Notes: generated by a model not told the origin, from the sequence alone. 64,000 nt of DNA from an uncultured Collinsella sp. (GCA_958452935.1 CAUDVX010000001.1:124001-188000); one strand, 5' to 3'; numbered from the stretch's first letter, positions 17,550-27,898 are shown. Numbers and translations are program-made.

Positions 17550-18941
17550 CTACTCCTCGGTATGCGCCCCATCAAGCTCATAGAACTTGGTGGATGCCGG
17601 CAGGAACATCAGGTCGACGTCACCGATCGGGCCCGAACGGTTCTTGGCCACGACGATACGCGTAACGCCCTCGTCGGGTCGATCGTCACGCGAGGCCTCG
17701 GCCGCATCGGCGGAGCGGTCCAAGAACATAACGATGTCGGCGTCCTGCTCGATAGAGCCCGATTCACGCAGGTCGGACAGCTGCGGGCGCTTGCCGGTAC
17801 GGGACTCGACCTGACGCGACAGCTGCGACAGTGCAATGAGCGGGATCTTGAGCTCCTTGGCCATGATCTTTAAACCACGCGACATCTCGGAGACCTCGAC
17901 GGTACGGCTCTCGGAGCGACGTCCCGGCGGAGGACTCACCAGCTGCAGGTAGTCCAGGATAATGATGGCCTTCTCCTTGTTGTGGAGCATGCGGCGGCTC
18001 TTGGCGCGGATCTCGGTCACCGTGGTGCCGGGCGTATCGTCAATCAGAATGTCGAGCTTAGACAAGGTCTGCGTGGCCTCGTTGATATTGGCCCACTGCT
18101 CGGGGCTAATGCGGCCCGTACGGAAGTCGCTGATTGAAATCATGGCGTAGGCGCAAATCAGGCGCTGGGCAATTTCCTTGCCCGACATCTCCAGCGAAAA
18201 GAAGCCGACGGTATAGCCCGCAGCGGCGGCATTCAGCGCCAGGTTCAGAGCGAACGACGTCTTACCCACGGCAGGGCGGGCGCCGATAATGATGAGCTGG
18301 CCCTCGCGGAAACCCATGAGCATGCGGTCGAGCGACGGGAAGCCGGTGGGCACGCCCGCGGCCTGTCCACCGGCCTTACACACTTCCTCGGCCTCGTTAT
18401 AGGCCTCGACCATAAACTCGGTCAGTGTCTTATAGCTCGACTTGACCTCGCGCGCCGTGACCTTAAGCAGCTTGCTCTCGGCCAGCTCCACGACCTCCTT
18501 GGTGTCGGTGGGGGCGTTATAGGCCAGTGCGTTGATCTCGTTGGTGGCACCGATCAGCTCGCGCAGCATCGAGTCGCGACGGACGATGGCGGCATGGTGC
18601 TGCCAGTTCACGAGCGACAGGGTCTGACCCATCAGCTCCAAAATGTAGGCCTCGCCGCCCACGGCATCAAGCTTGTTAATGCTGCGCAGGTAATCGATCA
18701 GCGAGATAGAGTCGATGGGAATGCGGCTGTTGTACATATCGACCATCGCGGTGTAGATGGTCTTATGAATGGGCCGGTAGAAGTCATCGGGCTGCAGCTC
18801 GACCTGGGCCTCCTCGACCACCTCGGGCGACAGCAGCATGGCGGCCAGTACATTGGCCTCTGCATCTTGGTTTTGAGGGAGACCCAACTTGGAGCCACGG
18901 TCCTCGACCGTCAGCCCCGTCTCCCTATCGTCGTATGCCAT
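17550..18941 (-). CDS. dnaB: Replicative DNA helicase
   Basis: Hexameric 5'-3' helicase that unwinds DNA at the fork. The N-terminal primase-interacting domain (LPQNQDAEANVLAAML) is followed by the RecA-like motor with Walker A (GARPAVGKTSFALNLA), Walker B (IILDYLQLV) and LSQLSRQVE. It has 463 residues and no intein. The ATG at 18941 (MAYDDRETG) is preferred since GAGG lies six bases upstream; two ATGs four and three codons earlier overlap this RBS. It lies downstream of rplI, as in many bacteria. Confidence 0.95.
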   Translation of the reverse strand: MAYDDRETGLTVEDRGSKLGLPQNQDAEANVLAAMLLSPEVVEEAQVELQPDDFYRPIHKTIYTAMVDMYNSRIPIDSISLIDYLRSINKLDAVGGEAYILELMGQTLSLVNWQHHAAIVRRDSMLRELIGATNEINALAYNAPTDTKEVVELAESKLLKVTAREVKSSYKTLTEFMVEAYNEAEEVCKAGGQAAGVPTGFPSLDRMLMGFREGQLIIIGARPAVGKTSFALNLALNAAAAGYTVGFFSLEMSGKEIAQRLICAYAMISISDFRTGRISPEQWANINEATQTLSKLDILIDDTPGTTVTEIRAKSRRMLHNKEKAIIILDYLQLVSPPPGRRSESRTVEVSEMSRGLKIMAKELKIPLIALSQLSRQVESRTGKRPQLSDLRESGSIEQDADIVMFLDRSADAAEASRDDRPDEGVTRIVVAKNRSGPIGDVDLMFLPASTKFYELDGAHTEE

Positions 18942-19095
18942 GAGCATCCTCATTCATATCGCTTGCGAGCATCCATAGTATCAGCCACAGCCCCAAAACG
19001 GGCCGCGCCCCGGCAATCATCACCGAACGAAACGGATGAACGGTCCCGTATATAGGACTTCGACGCAACGCCTGCCATGACGCTCGCTGAGCGTA

Positions 19096-19133
19096 GAAAA
19101 CAAAAGGGCGCCCTGGTCTCCCAGAGCGCCCTT
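19096..19133 (-). terminator. Terminator of the rpsF-ssb-rpsR-rplI operon
   Basis: Strong stem (AAGGGCGC...GCGCCCTT with CTGGG/CCCAG inside) followed on the minus strand by TTTTGTTTT. It lies 33 bp after the rplI stop. Confidence 0.88.
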
Positions 19134-19165
19134 CTTAGAACAAGATTGTTGCGTTGCAGCAAATG

Positions 19166-19699
19166 CTACTCGGCAGCAGCCTCAGTCTCGACCTCGGCGG
19201 TCTCGGCCTCGGCGACCTCAGCGGCCTCCTCAGCCTCGGCAGCGAGCTCCTCGGCGGTAACGCCAACGAGAACGACAACCTCGGCCTTGATCTCGCGGTA
19301 CAGCGAGATGGCAACGGTGTGGGCACCGGCAACCTTGATGGGCTTACCGAGCTCGACGCGCTTGCGGTCGATGTCCATACCGAGCTGAGCCTTGATGGCG
19401 TCAGCGATCATGGCGGCGGTAACGGAGCCAAAGAGGATGCCCTCGTCGCCGACCTTGACGTCAACGGTGACCGTCTTGCCCTCGAAGGCAGCCTTGGTCT
19501 CGTTGGCGGTAGCCAGACGGACGGCCTCGCGCTTGGCGATGTTGTTGCGACGCTCGTCAAGCTGCTTGAGATTGCCCTTGGTGGCGGCAACAGCGAGCTT
19601 CTTGGGGAACAGGAAGTTCTCAGCGTAACCCTGAGCGACCTCTACGACGTCACCCTCGCCGCCCTTGCCCTTGATCTCATCGAGAAGAATAACCTTCAT
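19166..19699 (-). CDS. rplI: 50S ribosomal protein L9
   Basis: Large-subunit protein that binds 23S rRNA near the L1 stalk. The N-domain MKVILLDEIKGKGGEGDVVEV with GYAENFLFPKKLA is the L9 signature; a long helix joins it to the C-domain. At 177 residues it is about 27 longer than E. coli L9 because of an Ala/Glu-rich acidic tail (from about residue 148), which shows no motif. Last gene of the rpsF-ssb-rpsR-rplI operon. Confidence 0.96.
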   Translation of the reverse strand: MKVILLDEIKGKGGEGDVVEVAQGYAENFLFPKKLAVAATKGNLKQLDERRNNIAKREAVRLATANETKAAFEGKTVTVDVKVGDEGILFGSVTAAMIADAIKAQLGMDIDRKRVELGKPIKVAGAHTVAISLYREIKAEVVVLVGVTAEELAAEAEEAAEVAEAETAEVETEAAAE

Positions 19700-19714
19700 G
19701 ATGCGTCTCCCTTC

Positions 19715-19981
19715 TTAGCCGCGGTCGCGGTTGCCACGAGAGGAAACCACGGGGACGGTGTACGGCAGGAGAGCCATCTCGCGGGCGCGCTTGATGGCGT
19801 TGGCGATGTCATGCTGATGCTGCGTGCAAGCGCCAGTGACGCGACGGGGCTTGATCTTGCCACGGTCGGTCATGTACTTACGGAGAAGCTGAGTGTCCTT
19901 ATAGTCGATGAACTCAGTGTTCTCCTTGCAGAACTGGCAGTACTTACGACGCGGCTGACGTGCAGAAAAATCATTAGCCAT
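19715..19981 (-). CDS. rpsR: 30S ribosomal protein S18
   Basis: Small-subunit protein bound with S6 at the platform. The 88-residue protein starts MANDFSARQPRRKYCQFC; residues KYCQFCKEN hint at the zinc-binding form, although only C-x2-C is visible. The core IDYKDTQLLRKYMTDRGKI and RRVTGACTQHQHDIANAIKRA is typical. The ATG at 19981 is chosen because the conserved sequence begins here; an in-frame extension upstream is not conserved. It lies between ssb and rplI, 15 bp upstream of rplI. Confidence 0.95.
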   Translation of the reverse strand: MANDFSARQPRRKYCQFCKENTEFIDYKDTQLLRKYMTDRGKIKPRRVTGACTQHQHDIANAIKRAREMALLPYTVPVVSSRGNRDRG

Positions 19982-20053
19982 GTCAAAATACCTTTCGTTT
20001 GGCAACTTCGGCGAACCAAAGCCGCCTCTCACTCAAAAATAGGTGAACAGCCC

Positions 20054-20506
20054 TTAAAACGGGATGTCCTCATCGTAGACGTCGACCGCGGGCGGCGTAG
20101 CCACCGGTGCGGCAGGACGTGCTGCGGGCGCGGGGGCTGCGGGGGCGTAACCGCCCTGATCGTAGCCACCCTGGCCACCACGGGAGCTCATAAACTCGAT
20201 CTCATCGACGATGACCTCAAGCTTGCTCCGGCGCTGGCCGTCGCGCTCCCAAGAGCTGTAGCGCAGCTTGCCCTCGATCGCAACCTTGTTTCCCTTTGCC
20301 AGGAAACGGCTCACGGCCTCGGCGCGCGTGCCGAACATAGTGCAGTCGACAAAGTTGGGATAGTCCTCCCACTCGCCAGTCTGCGGGTTGCGGCGACGAT
20401 CGTTCACGGCGACGCCAAAGGACAGAACCTGGGTTCCGCCAGCGGTGGCGCGCAGCTCGGGATCACGCGTGAGGTTACCGGTGATGTTCACTCGATTGAT
20501 GCTCAT
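20054..20506 (-). CDS. ssb: Single-stranded DNA-binding protein
   Basis: Coats single-stranded DNA during replication and repair. The OB-fold occupies residues 1-110 (MSINRVNITGNLTRDPELR, then NFVDCTMFGTRAEAVSRFLAKG). A Gly/Ala/Pro-rich linker of about 35 residues follows, and the acidic tip DEDIPF binds partner proteins. 150 residues, normal. It sits between rpsF and rpsR, the standard context. Confidence 0.96.
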   Translation of the reverse strand: MSINRVNITGNLTRDPELRATAGGTQVLSFGVAVNDRRRNPQTGEWEDYPNFVDCTMFGTRAEAVSRFLAKGNKVAIEGKLRYSSWERDGQRRSKLEVIVDEIEFMSSRGGQGGYDQGGYAPAAPAPAARPAAPVATPPAVDVYDEDIPF

Positions 20507-20554
20507 AACTCACTACTTCCTCTTGGGGCACAAGCCCAGTCCAAAACGACAGTC

Positions 20555-20848
20555 TTACTCCTGGTCGTCGCGACGGACGATCATGTGGCGGACCACAGCG
20601 TCGGTGATGCGCAGGACGCGATCAAGCTCGGCGATCTGGGTAGGATCTGCGTGGAAGTTGATGAGGGTGTAGTCACCATCGGTGAGGTCGTTGATCTCGT
20701 AGGCGAGCTTGCGCTTGCCCCACTCGTCAACGGAGTCGACCTTGCCAGCGCCCTCAGCGATCGTGGTATCGATACGCTTCATAACAGCGAGACGAGTCTC
20801 GGGGTCGAGCGACGGGTCAACAAAGAACAGCAGTTCATAAGCCTTCAT
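20555..20848 (-). CDS. rpsF: 30S ribosomal protein S6
   Basis: Small-subunit protein partnered with S18. The 97-residue protein starts MKAYELLFFVDPSLD at 20848 with GGAGG before it. WGKRKLAYEINDLTDGDYTLINF is the family core, ending DAVVRHMIVRRDDQE. First gene of the rpsF-ssb-rpsR-rplI operon. The promoter should lie in the gap to tRNA-Ser; a TATTAT-like -10 region is visible near 20920 on the minus strand. Confidence 0.95.
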   Translation of the reverse strand: MKAYELLFFVDPSLDPETRLAVMKRIDTTIAEGAGKVDSVDEWGKRKLAYEINDLTDGDYTLINFHADPTQIAELDRVLRITDAVVRHMIVRRDDQE

Positions 20849-21341
20849 ATTGTCACCTCCTCTGGGCAAATGTGGCTTCAGGTCGTGAAGGTGCGCCTGA
20901 AGCAGGAAAAGACTTGGTAATAATATCTTTCAACCTCCCAGGCTGCAAGAATGTGCAGCTACAACCTCATGACCTCCACATATGTCCATACTCACACGGC
21001 ACTTCATGCGTCTTCCAACCAAATGCTGACCAAATGCTTGACGAATCCGTGGACAAGATACGGCGCCGCGGGGACAAACCAAATCAAACTGCAGGTCAGC
21101 AATTGCAAGGCTGTGGTCGCGAAATGCATACCAGTGGTTCACAACACCGTTCAAAGATTTATAAATTGCTGCCACGTCATCTATAAATACCTATTTTGAA
21201 CAATTTGTTGCATGCAGCCATGCTGGTCAGAGCCCGTTTTTGGCCTCCTAGATCCCGTCACGAAGCCAAACGTTTCAAAAAATGCCAACTTTTCTGTTTG
21301 CACTTTGCGATTCCTCGTGTATACTGACTTTCGCATTTAAC
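20849..21341. other. Intergenic region between rpsF and tRNA-Ser
   Basis: About 490 bp. It should carry the leader and promoter of the ribosomal-protein operon on the left and the tRNA-Ser promoter on the right. The middle (about 20950-21230) is lower in GC than the surroundings and has short open frames on both strands, none with recognisable domains or good RBS. It may be decayed sequence. No repeats comparable to those elsewhere in the window were found in it. Confidence 0.5.
21298..21325 (+). promoter_or_regulatory. Promoter of the tRNA-Ser pair
   Basis: TTGCAC and TATACT separated by 16 bp, ending 16 bp before the tRNA 5' end. It is the best sigma-A-type promoter match in this gap. Confidence 0.65.
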
Positions 21342-21432
21342 GGAGAGTTGTCCGAGTGGCCGAAGGAGCACGATTGGAAATCGTGTAGGCGTCAAAAGCG
21401 TCTCCAGGGTTCAAATCCCTGACTCTCCGCCA
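21342..21432 (+). tRNA. tRNA-Ser (anticodon GGA)
   Basis: 91-nt class II tRNA with long variable arm; acceptor GGAGAGT pairs with ACTCTCC; CCA is encoded. The anticodon loop reads ATTGGAAAT, so it decodes UCC and UCU. T-loop GGTTCAAAT is normal. Confidence 0.95.
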
Positions 21433-21441
21433 GTTAATTCC

Positions 21442-21471
21442 AAAGCAGGCCTTTGAGCCTGCTTTGTTTTT
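21442..21471 (+). terminator. Terminator after tRNA-Ser(GGA)
   Basis: AAAGCAGGC/GCCTGCTTT stem with loop CTTTGA, followed by GTTTTT. Confidence 0.85.
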
Positions 21472-21480
21472 ACCCCACGC

Positions 21481-21571
21481 GGAGGGGTGGCAGAGTGGTT
21501 GAATGCGGCGGTCTCGAAAACCGTTTGGCCTGTATAAGGTCACGAGGGTTCGAATCCCTCCTCCTCCGCCA
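21481..21571 (+). tRNA. tRNA-Ser (anticodon CGA)
   Basis: 91-nt class II tRNA with long variable arm; acceptor GGAGGGG pairs with CTCCTCC with one G-U pair; CCA is encoded. The anticodon loop reads TCTCGAAAA, decoding UCG. It starts 10 bases after the previous terminator, so it may depend on read-through from the same promoter. Confidence 0.95.
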
Positions 21572-21582
21572 TTTTGGTTGAG

Positions 21583-21609
21583 AAAGCTCCCGGGAATGGG
21601 AGCTTTTTT
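21583..21609 (+). terminator. Terminator after tRNA-Ser(CGA)
   Basis: AAAGCTCCC/GGGAGCTTT stem followed by TTTTTTG. Confidence 0.88.
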
Positions 21610-21642
21610 GTTATCGAATCCTCTCTCGGCCGCACATCCCAA

Positions 21643-21710
21643 CCAAACGTGTACACCACCCTCCAAAAACGACATTTTTCGACATCTTTGGAGGCTGATG
21701 TACATGTTTG
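21643..21710. repeat. 68-bp palindromic repeat, copy A
   Basis: Matches copy B (22852-22919) at 63 of 68 positions in the same orientation. Each copy is itself an imperfect hairpin with 25-base arms (CCAAAC...CCTCCAAA pairing with TTTGGAGG...GTTTG) and an AT-rich loop containing GACATTTTT. Copy A lies about 100 bp upstream of the nuclease-like gene. Confidence 0.85.
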
Positions 21711-21815
21711 CATATCGCGCTTGGCGCACGATCGGCCGTTTTGCCGGCATTCGGTATATTTACTCACTTCAACGGACATAAGGACTGCATATCGGCATAA
21801 AGCGAGAGGTCCCTA

Positions 21816-22823
21816 ATGGATACTCCTGTTCTCATTACGCATAAAACCGCATGGCTCGTCCATCATGCGCCACAAGACCTGGTTCAAGCGGTCGCGCAAC
21901 ACGACTACCAGATAGGCGCAAGAGGCCTCTCCACCCAGCAACGCACCGCGCGCATCCGACAGACTCTTACCGACTGCGGTATTCCCACTAGCATGCTTGA
22001 GACCATCGATATCTCCGTTGTATTTGCCTTCGAGCGAATCCGCGCCAACGGTGTAAATTGCCACGTTCTTGGCCAAAATCTACCCTACGACCATATTGAC
22101 GAGCTGTCCCCTGGTATTTTTATCACCGACGAAGCCCTTACCTTCGTATTCGCTGCCGAGTGGATGGACAGAATCGAATATCTCGAATACGGCTACGAAG
22201 TTTGCGGTGACTATCGCATGGGGCTTAATCCCGATGACCCTTATACCGAGCAGCCAGCCACCACTTCCAAGGACGAAATTGTCGAACTGCTCGATCGGCA
22301 CCCCGGCAAACCCGGTGCCACACGCGCCAGACTCGCGCTCAGACATATCTACGACCACTCAGCCTCACCCATGGAAACCGCATCCGCTATCGCCCTTTCA
22401 CTCCCGACGAGCGAAGGCGGCGTTGGCATCCGAGGTGTCGAACTCAACAAGCCACTCGAAATCCCTAAACGACTTTGGCATTGCACCAAAGCTCGAACGC
22501 TTAAAATCGATGCCCTCATTACCTATAATCGCAGAGAGCTCGGCATCGAATATAAGGGCGGCTTTCACGACGAGGTCGAACGCAAGGGAGCAGATGCGGA
22601 GCGAGAGGCCGTGCTCGCCCAAATGGGCTATCGCATCGTCACGCTCACCTCGACGCAATTTGCCAGCCAACTCGCTTTCCACCGCGCCATGAACAATATC
22701 CGCGAAGCGCTCGGCATGCCTCGTTGCGTAGATGCCGAGTATCAGCGAAAGCAAAACGAACTGCGCAAGGTGCTTATCCGTAACTGGAAGAGCGATCAAG
22801 CCGAAGAGTCGCCTTCTGAGTAA
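21816..22823 (+). CDS. DUF559/Vsr-like PD-(D/E)XK endonuclease-fold protein
   Basis: The 335-residue protein resembles an expanded coriobacterial family with an AbiEi-like N-terminal part and a Vsr/DUF559-like C-terminal nuclease core. N-terminal part: residues 1-180, including the conserved-looking ELSPGIFITDEALTFVFAAE and YEVCGDYRM. Linker motif: SPMETASAIALSLP. Nuclease core at about 228-290: an Asp in LKIDALI, then GIEYKGGFHD giving the E-x-K pair, then YRIVTLT. It starts ATG at 21816 with AGAGGT upstream. It is the only gene between two copies of a 68-bp palindrome. Function is unknown: it could be an orphan restriction-like nuclease, a toxin, or part of a small mobile cassette. Catalytic residues appear intact. 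Confidence 0.75.
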   Translation: MDTPVLITHKTAWLVHHAPQDLVQAVAQHDYQIGARGLSTQQRTARIRQTLTDCGIPTSMLETIDISVVFAFERIRANGVNCHVLGQNLPYDHIDELSPGIFITDEALTFVFAAEWMDRIEYLEYGYEVCGDYRMGLNPDDPYTEQPATTSKDEIVELLDRHPGKPGATRARLALRHIYDHSASPMETASAIALSLPTSEGGVGIRGVELNKPLEIPKRLWHCTKARTLKIDALITYNRRELGIEYKGGFHDEVERKGADAEREAVLAQMGYRIVTLTSTQFASQLAFHRAMNNIREALGMPRCVDAEYQRKQNELRKVLIRNWKSDQAEESPSE

Positions 22824-22851
22824 CGACGGACCCGCTCACCCCGCGCTTCCC

Positions 22852-22919
22852 CCAAACATGCACATCACCCTCCAAAACCGACATTTTTTGACATCTTTGG
22901 AGGCTGATGTACATGTTTG
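22852..22919. repeat. 68-bp palindromic repeat, copy B
   Basis: The second copy, 29 bp after the nuclease-like gene. Its arms pair at 23 of 25 positions, better than copy A. The two copies are direct repeats of each other with identical length. Confidence 0.85.
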
Positions 22920-23033
22920 GAACCCATGACCGCACCCAGTCCAGACCGTTTGCCGAGCAATAGGGTCGCAATCGGCGCCGAACATGTACTATGTACGGGC
23001 ACTGTCCAAACCCGTAACTCAAAGGACCCCATC

Positions 23034-23723
23034 TTGCCCGTCGCCGCCGCTATAACCGTTACCTCACATGCCTCGGATGCCATGGTCGCCATCCCCTTTT
23101 GGCTCGAGATGTTCGCCGTTGTCGCCGCATCGATCTCGGGCGTGCTGGTCGCGCGCGAGCACAAGCTCGACCTGGTGGGCGCGGTCGCGCTCGCGGTGGT
23201 CTGCGGTCTGGGCGGCGGTCTTTTGCGCGATATGACACTCCAGGTGGGCAACGTCTACATCCTCAACCAGCCGATGGCGCTGCCGCTCTCCATCGCCACG
23301 GCGGCCATCATCTACATCTTCCCGGCAATCGTCGATAAACCCGAGAAACTCATCCCATTGCTCGACATCATCTCGGTCGGCATCTACGCCGCCACCGGAG
23401 CGGACAAAGCACTGGTTTATGGCTTTGCGCCGGCCGTATGCATCATGATGGGCTTCTTCACCGCGGTGGGTGGCGGCATGTTGCGCGACGGCTTTATGGG
23501 CGTGGTCCCAGGCATTTTCCAACGCACTAACTTTTATGCCATCGCGGCCATCGCCGGATCGGCAAGCTATGTAAGCCTCGTCATGAGTGGCTTGGTCAGC
23601 AATGTCGCTGCGCTAGTCGTATGCGTTGCGGTGACCATGGGCCTGCGCTGGCTCTCGCTGCGCTTTGACATCAAAAGCCCCACCGAAGAAGACATCGCGC
23701 GCTTCTTGCATCGCAAAAAATAG
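23034..23723 (+). CDS. TRIC-family (UPF0126/YicG-type) cation channel protein
   Basis: Predicted inner-membrane cation channel related to trimeric intracellular cation channels. About seven membrane helices form two similar halves; each half carries the family hallmark glycine-rich motif, CGLGGGLLRD in the first and AVGGGMLRDGF in the second. The start is uncertain: TTG at 23034 has AAAGGA seven bases upstream and gives 229 residues; an earlier in-frame ATG adds about 37 residues without family similarity, and an internal ATG begins MVAIPFWLEMF. It ends with a short charged tail. Transcribed with, or next to, the downstream bactofilin-like gene. Confidence 0.85.
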   Translation: MPVAAAITVTSHASDAMVAIPFWLEMFAVVAASISGVLVAREHKLDLVGAVALAVVCGLGGGLLRDMTLQVGNVYILNQPMALPLSIATAAIIYIFPAIVDKPEKLIPLLDIISVGIYAATGADKALVYGFAPAVCIMMGFFTAVGGGMLRDGFMGVVPGIFQRTNFYAIAAIAGSASYVSLVMSGLVSNVAALVVCVAVTMGLRWLSLRFDIKSPTEEDIARFLHRKK

Positions 23724-23791
23724 CTTGCGCGGGCTCGTCCCCGAAATGCAACTGAGAGGTTCTTTTAGAGCGCCCGCGCGTTGGGTACCCT

Positions 23792-23816
23792 GTTAGATAC
23801 ATGTCGAGTATCTAAC
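23792..23816. promoter_or_regulatory. Perfect palindrome upstream of the bactofilin-like gene
   Basis: GTTAGATAC and GTATCTAAC are perfect reverse complements seven bases apart, just before the RBS AAGGA and 12 bp upstream of the ATG. A repressor site or a leader hairpin sequestering the RBS would both fit. Confidence 0.45.
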
Positions 23817-23828
23817 GAAGGATTCACT

Positions 23829-24974
23829 ATGCCTTGCAACCTAGCACCGTCGTCCCGACGCCGTAAAACGCGTGGCCGCATCGCCCTCCTATTCGCACTG
23901 ATCGCGCTTGCGCTAACCGTACTTCCCACGACGTCGTTCGCCGGCACAGACACCGCGGGCAACGTGCTCGCAACCGAAGTTGACTCAAATCCGTCTGGCG
24001 TCGAGGGCGACCTGTACTGGGCCGGCCAAAGCCTTAACCTAGACGACGCTTCCATCGGCCGCGATATTATCGCGGCAGGCGAGAGCTTGTCGATTCGCGA
24101 CTGCACCGTAGGCGGCGCCGTTCGCCTGGCGGCGCGCACCATCGACATCTCCAAAACCGCAATCGATGGCAGCGTGACGGTAGCCGGTCAGCACGTCGTG
24201 CTCAACACTGATAGCACCGCCAACTGTTTTTACGCGATGGGTGAGACAGTTGCCCTACGAGGCTCCACCAAGTCGGCAGCACTTGCAGGCGATACGGTGA
24301 CCATCGACGGCACCGTCGAGGGCGATGTCGAGGTTTGGGCCGACAAGCTCGTCTTGGGCAAGAATGCCCGCATTACCGGCACCGTAAACGCGCACGTCTC
24401 CGAGGACCCCGAGCGCGCCGCAGGAGCCGAGGTCGGCGCGCTCAAGATCGACCGTACCGAGAACGAAGATACTTCCACCCTTAACGATATCGTCGGCGGC
24501 ATCGTGGCCGCAGCCCTGTCGACCTGCTTTATCGCCTTGTTGCTCGAGCTCGTCTTTCCGCGTGCGACCGCCAGTGCCGCCGGCATGCTCCACCAGCGCC
24601 CCATGCCACTGTGGGTGAGCGGTCTTCTGGGCACGATTGCTGTCGTCCCCACCGTCCTGCTGCTGATTATCTCTATCGCTGGCCTGTCGCTTGCCGGAAC
24701 CCTCTTGTGCGGCGTTATCGGCATCGCGTTGGTGTCGAGTGCCTTTGCGGGATGCGCGATCGCCCGCATGGTCGGACACAACCAGAACCGCTACGCTATG
24801 GCCGCCGTGGGCGGTATCGCCGCAGGAGCCCTCACGGGACTTCCCCTCATCGGCGACTTCATCAGCGGCGTGGCCTTTGTCTTTATGCTCGGCTACGTTA
24901 TCCAAATCATCTGGCGCAACGCCCGCCTCAAGCCCCAGCAGGCCACCAACACCCCGGGCCTTCCCTCCGCCTAG
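23829..24974 (+). CDS. Bactofilin-like repeat protein with C-terminal membrane domain
   Basis: The 381-residue protein has a signal peptide or first span (residues 12-35, ALLFALIALALTVLPTTSFA). Next comes a beta-helix-like region of about 150 residues with recurring short strands of polymer-forming (bactofilin) type, for example GDLYWAGQSL, GRDIIAAGESL, GAVRLAARTI and GSVTVAGQHV. About four membrane helices follow (230-370). The beta-solenoid plus membrane layout suggests an envelope scaffold or polysaccharide-associated protein; function is not established. The ATG at 23829 has AAGGA seven bases upstream. The adjacent gene is the TRIC-like channel. Confidence 0.75.
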   Translation: MPCNLAPSSRRRKTRGRIALLFALIALALTVLPTTSFAGTDTAGNVLATEVDSNPSGVEGDLYWAGQSLNLDDASIGRDIIAAGESLSIRDCTVGGAVRLAARTIDISKTAIDGSVTVAGQHVVLNTDSTANCFYAMGETVALRGSTKSAALAGDTVTIDGTVEGDVEVWADKLVLGKNARITGTVNAHVSEDPERAAGAEVGALKIDRTENEDTSTLNDIVGGIVAAALSTCFIALLLELVFPRATASAAGMLHQRPMPLWVSGLLGTIAVVPTVLLLIISIAGLSLAGTLLCGVIGIALVSSAFAGCAIARMVGHNQNRYAMAAVGGIAAGALTGLPLIGDFISGVAFVFMLGYVIQIIWRNARLKPQQATNTPGLPSA

Positions 24975-25045
24975 CCGTCGATCCACCCGCAAAGGGGACA
25001 GTCACCTTTGTGGTGGTGCAGACCAACTCAATCCCTGTGTACCAG

Positions 25046-25078
25046 AAAGGGCGCCGACCATTGCGGTCGGCGCCCTTT
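25046..25078. terminator. Bidirectional terminator between the bactofilin-like gene and typA
   Basis: Nearly perfect stem AAAGGGCGCCGACC/GGTCGGCGCCCTTT between convergent genes; it can end transcripts from both sides. The GGGGACAGTCACC motif just before it (near 24994) looks like a frequently reused intergenic sequence of this lineage. Confidence 0.85.
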
Positions 25079-25105
25079 CTTATTGGCGGTTATAAGCCCC
25101 AGCGC

Positions 25106-26944
<1,839 letters not shown>

Positions 26945-27061
26945 GTAGTTCCCCTATCTTCTATCCATATACAAACGGCACGCGTATGCGGCCCGCCCAG
27001 CGATACAACGCTCAGCGGGAATATTGAGCCTTTTACCGAAAACTCGTTTATTTTAGCGATT

Positions 27062-27511
27062 TTAGATGAGAGGGGTTTCCTCACCTGCAGGTTCAGGGTC
27101 GCTCCACATAAAACCATCGCCGGCGCCCATGCCCTCATACAGCACATATGCCGAAAAGCCGCTCTCGAGCGTCGTCTCAAAGAAGCTCACGAGCAGAGCG
27201 TCGTGATAGCCGCCGTCAATCTCGACACAGCCGGTATAGCCGATGGCATAGCGAGCGATGCGGCCCAGCCCCTCGTCCTTAAGACCCATCTTGTGCTCGG
27301 AGATAAAGTTGGTGGCGGCCTCGAGGCACGCCTCTTCGCCGTCCTCGTCGAGTGCCGCCAGATAGCGGTTGGAAGCAGCGTCCTCGATCGCCACAACTAC
27401 GCCCGGATTCTCGCCGGCGGCAAGGTCGTCCAAGAACGCACCAATCAGGTCACACACCATGGCGTCGAGCTCGGCGGAGACGTTACCGGAGTCCTGCATA
27501 TCCTGTGCCAT
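27062..27511 (-). CDS. Conserved-looking hypothetical protein, 149 residues
   Basis: Unrecognised soluble acidic protein. It has no signal peptide or membrane span. Notable stretches are DLIGAFLDDLAAGENPGVVVAIEDA, separated into helix and strand, ALLVSFFETTLESGFSAYVLYEG, and a C-terminal EPAGEETPLI. Strong RBS GGAAGG and normal GC-rich codon use support a real gene. It lies 31 bp downstream of the small membrane-protein gene and is probably in one operon with it and the bifunctional-nuclease-domain gene. Confidence 0.7.
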   Translation of the reverse strand: MAQDMQDSGNVSAELDAMVCDLIGAFLDDLAAGENPGVVVAIEDAASNRYLAALDEDGEEACLEAATNFISEHKMGLKDEGLGRIARYAIGYTGCVEIDGGYHDALLVSFFETTLESGFSAYVLYEGMGAGDGFMWSDPEPAGEETPLI

Positions 27512-27541
27512 CTCTAGACCTTCCCATCGAATCCGGCGTCG

Positions 27542-27898
27542 TTACAGTTCTTGTGCCTCGGCAGCAATCTTGGCGGCAGCGTCGCGGGCGCGCACCATAT
27601 CCATCGCGCGCTTGTCGAGTACCTTGATCTGGTTGGTCAGCATTACCGCATCGACCACACCCCAAATTACCAAGCCTGTTGAAATCGAAAACCCAAGCGC
27701 ACCAACTGTACCACGAAGACGAGAACAGATTACCGCGACAAGGGCGGAGATGATAACCATCTTGATATAGGAGCCGCGGCGCTCGCGAAGCGTGCGGGCC
27801 TGCGTCACATAGGCGATGCGAGCCGCCTCGGATGCCTCCGAGCGCATCTGGGCCTCACGCGCGATGGCGGACGCTTCAGCCGATACGCGGGTACCCAT
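27542..27898 (-). CDS. Small membrane protein of unknown function
   Basis: The 118-residue protein has an Ala/Arg/Glu-rich N-terminal helix (residues 1-45, possible coiled coil), two membrane spans (about 48-66, YIKMVIISALVAVICS, and 70-90, GALGFSISTGLVIWGVVDAV), and a helical C-terminal tail. The ATG at 27898 is chosen since GAGAGG lies six bases upstream; an upstream in-frame ATG overlaps the preceding gene's end. No family is recognised. Confidence 0.7.
   Translation of the reverse strand: MGTRVSAEASAIAREAQMRSEASEAARIAYVTQARTLRERRGSYIKMVIISALVAVICSRLRGTVGALGFSISTGLVIWGVVDAVMLTNQIKVLDKRAMDMVRARDAAAKIAAEAQEL

Noticed and set aside
20930..21175. An 81-codon minus-strand frame upstream of rpsF
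   Set aside because: No RBS and no similarity to any known family; it overlaps the probable operon leader.
21342..24974. Genomic island or prophage inserted at the tRNA-Ser genes
   Set aside because: No integrase, no phage genes and no duplicated tRNA 3' end were found; only the palindrome-bracketed gene is suggestive.
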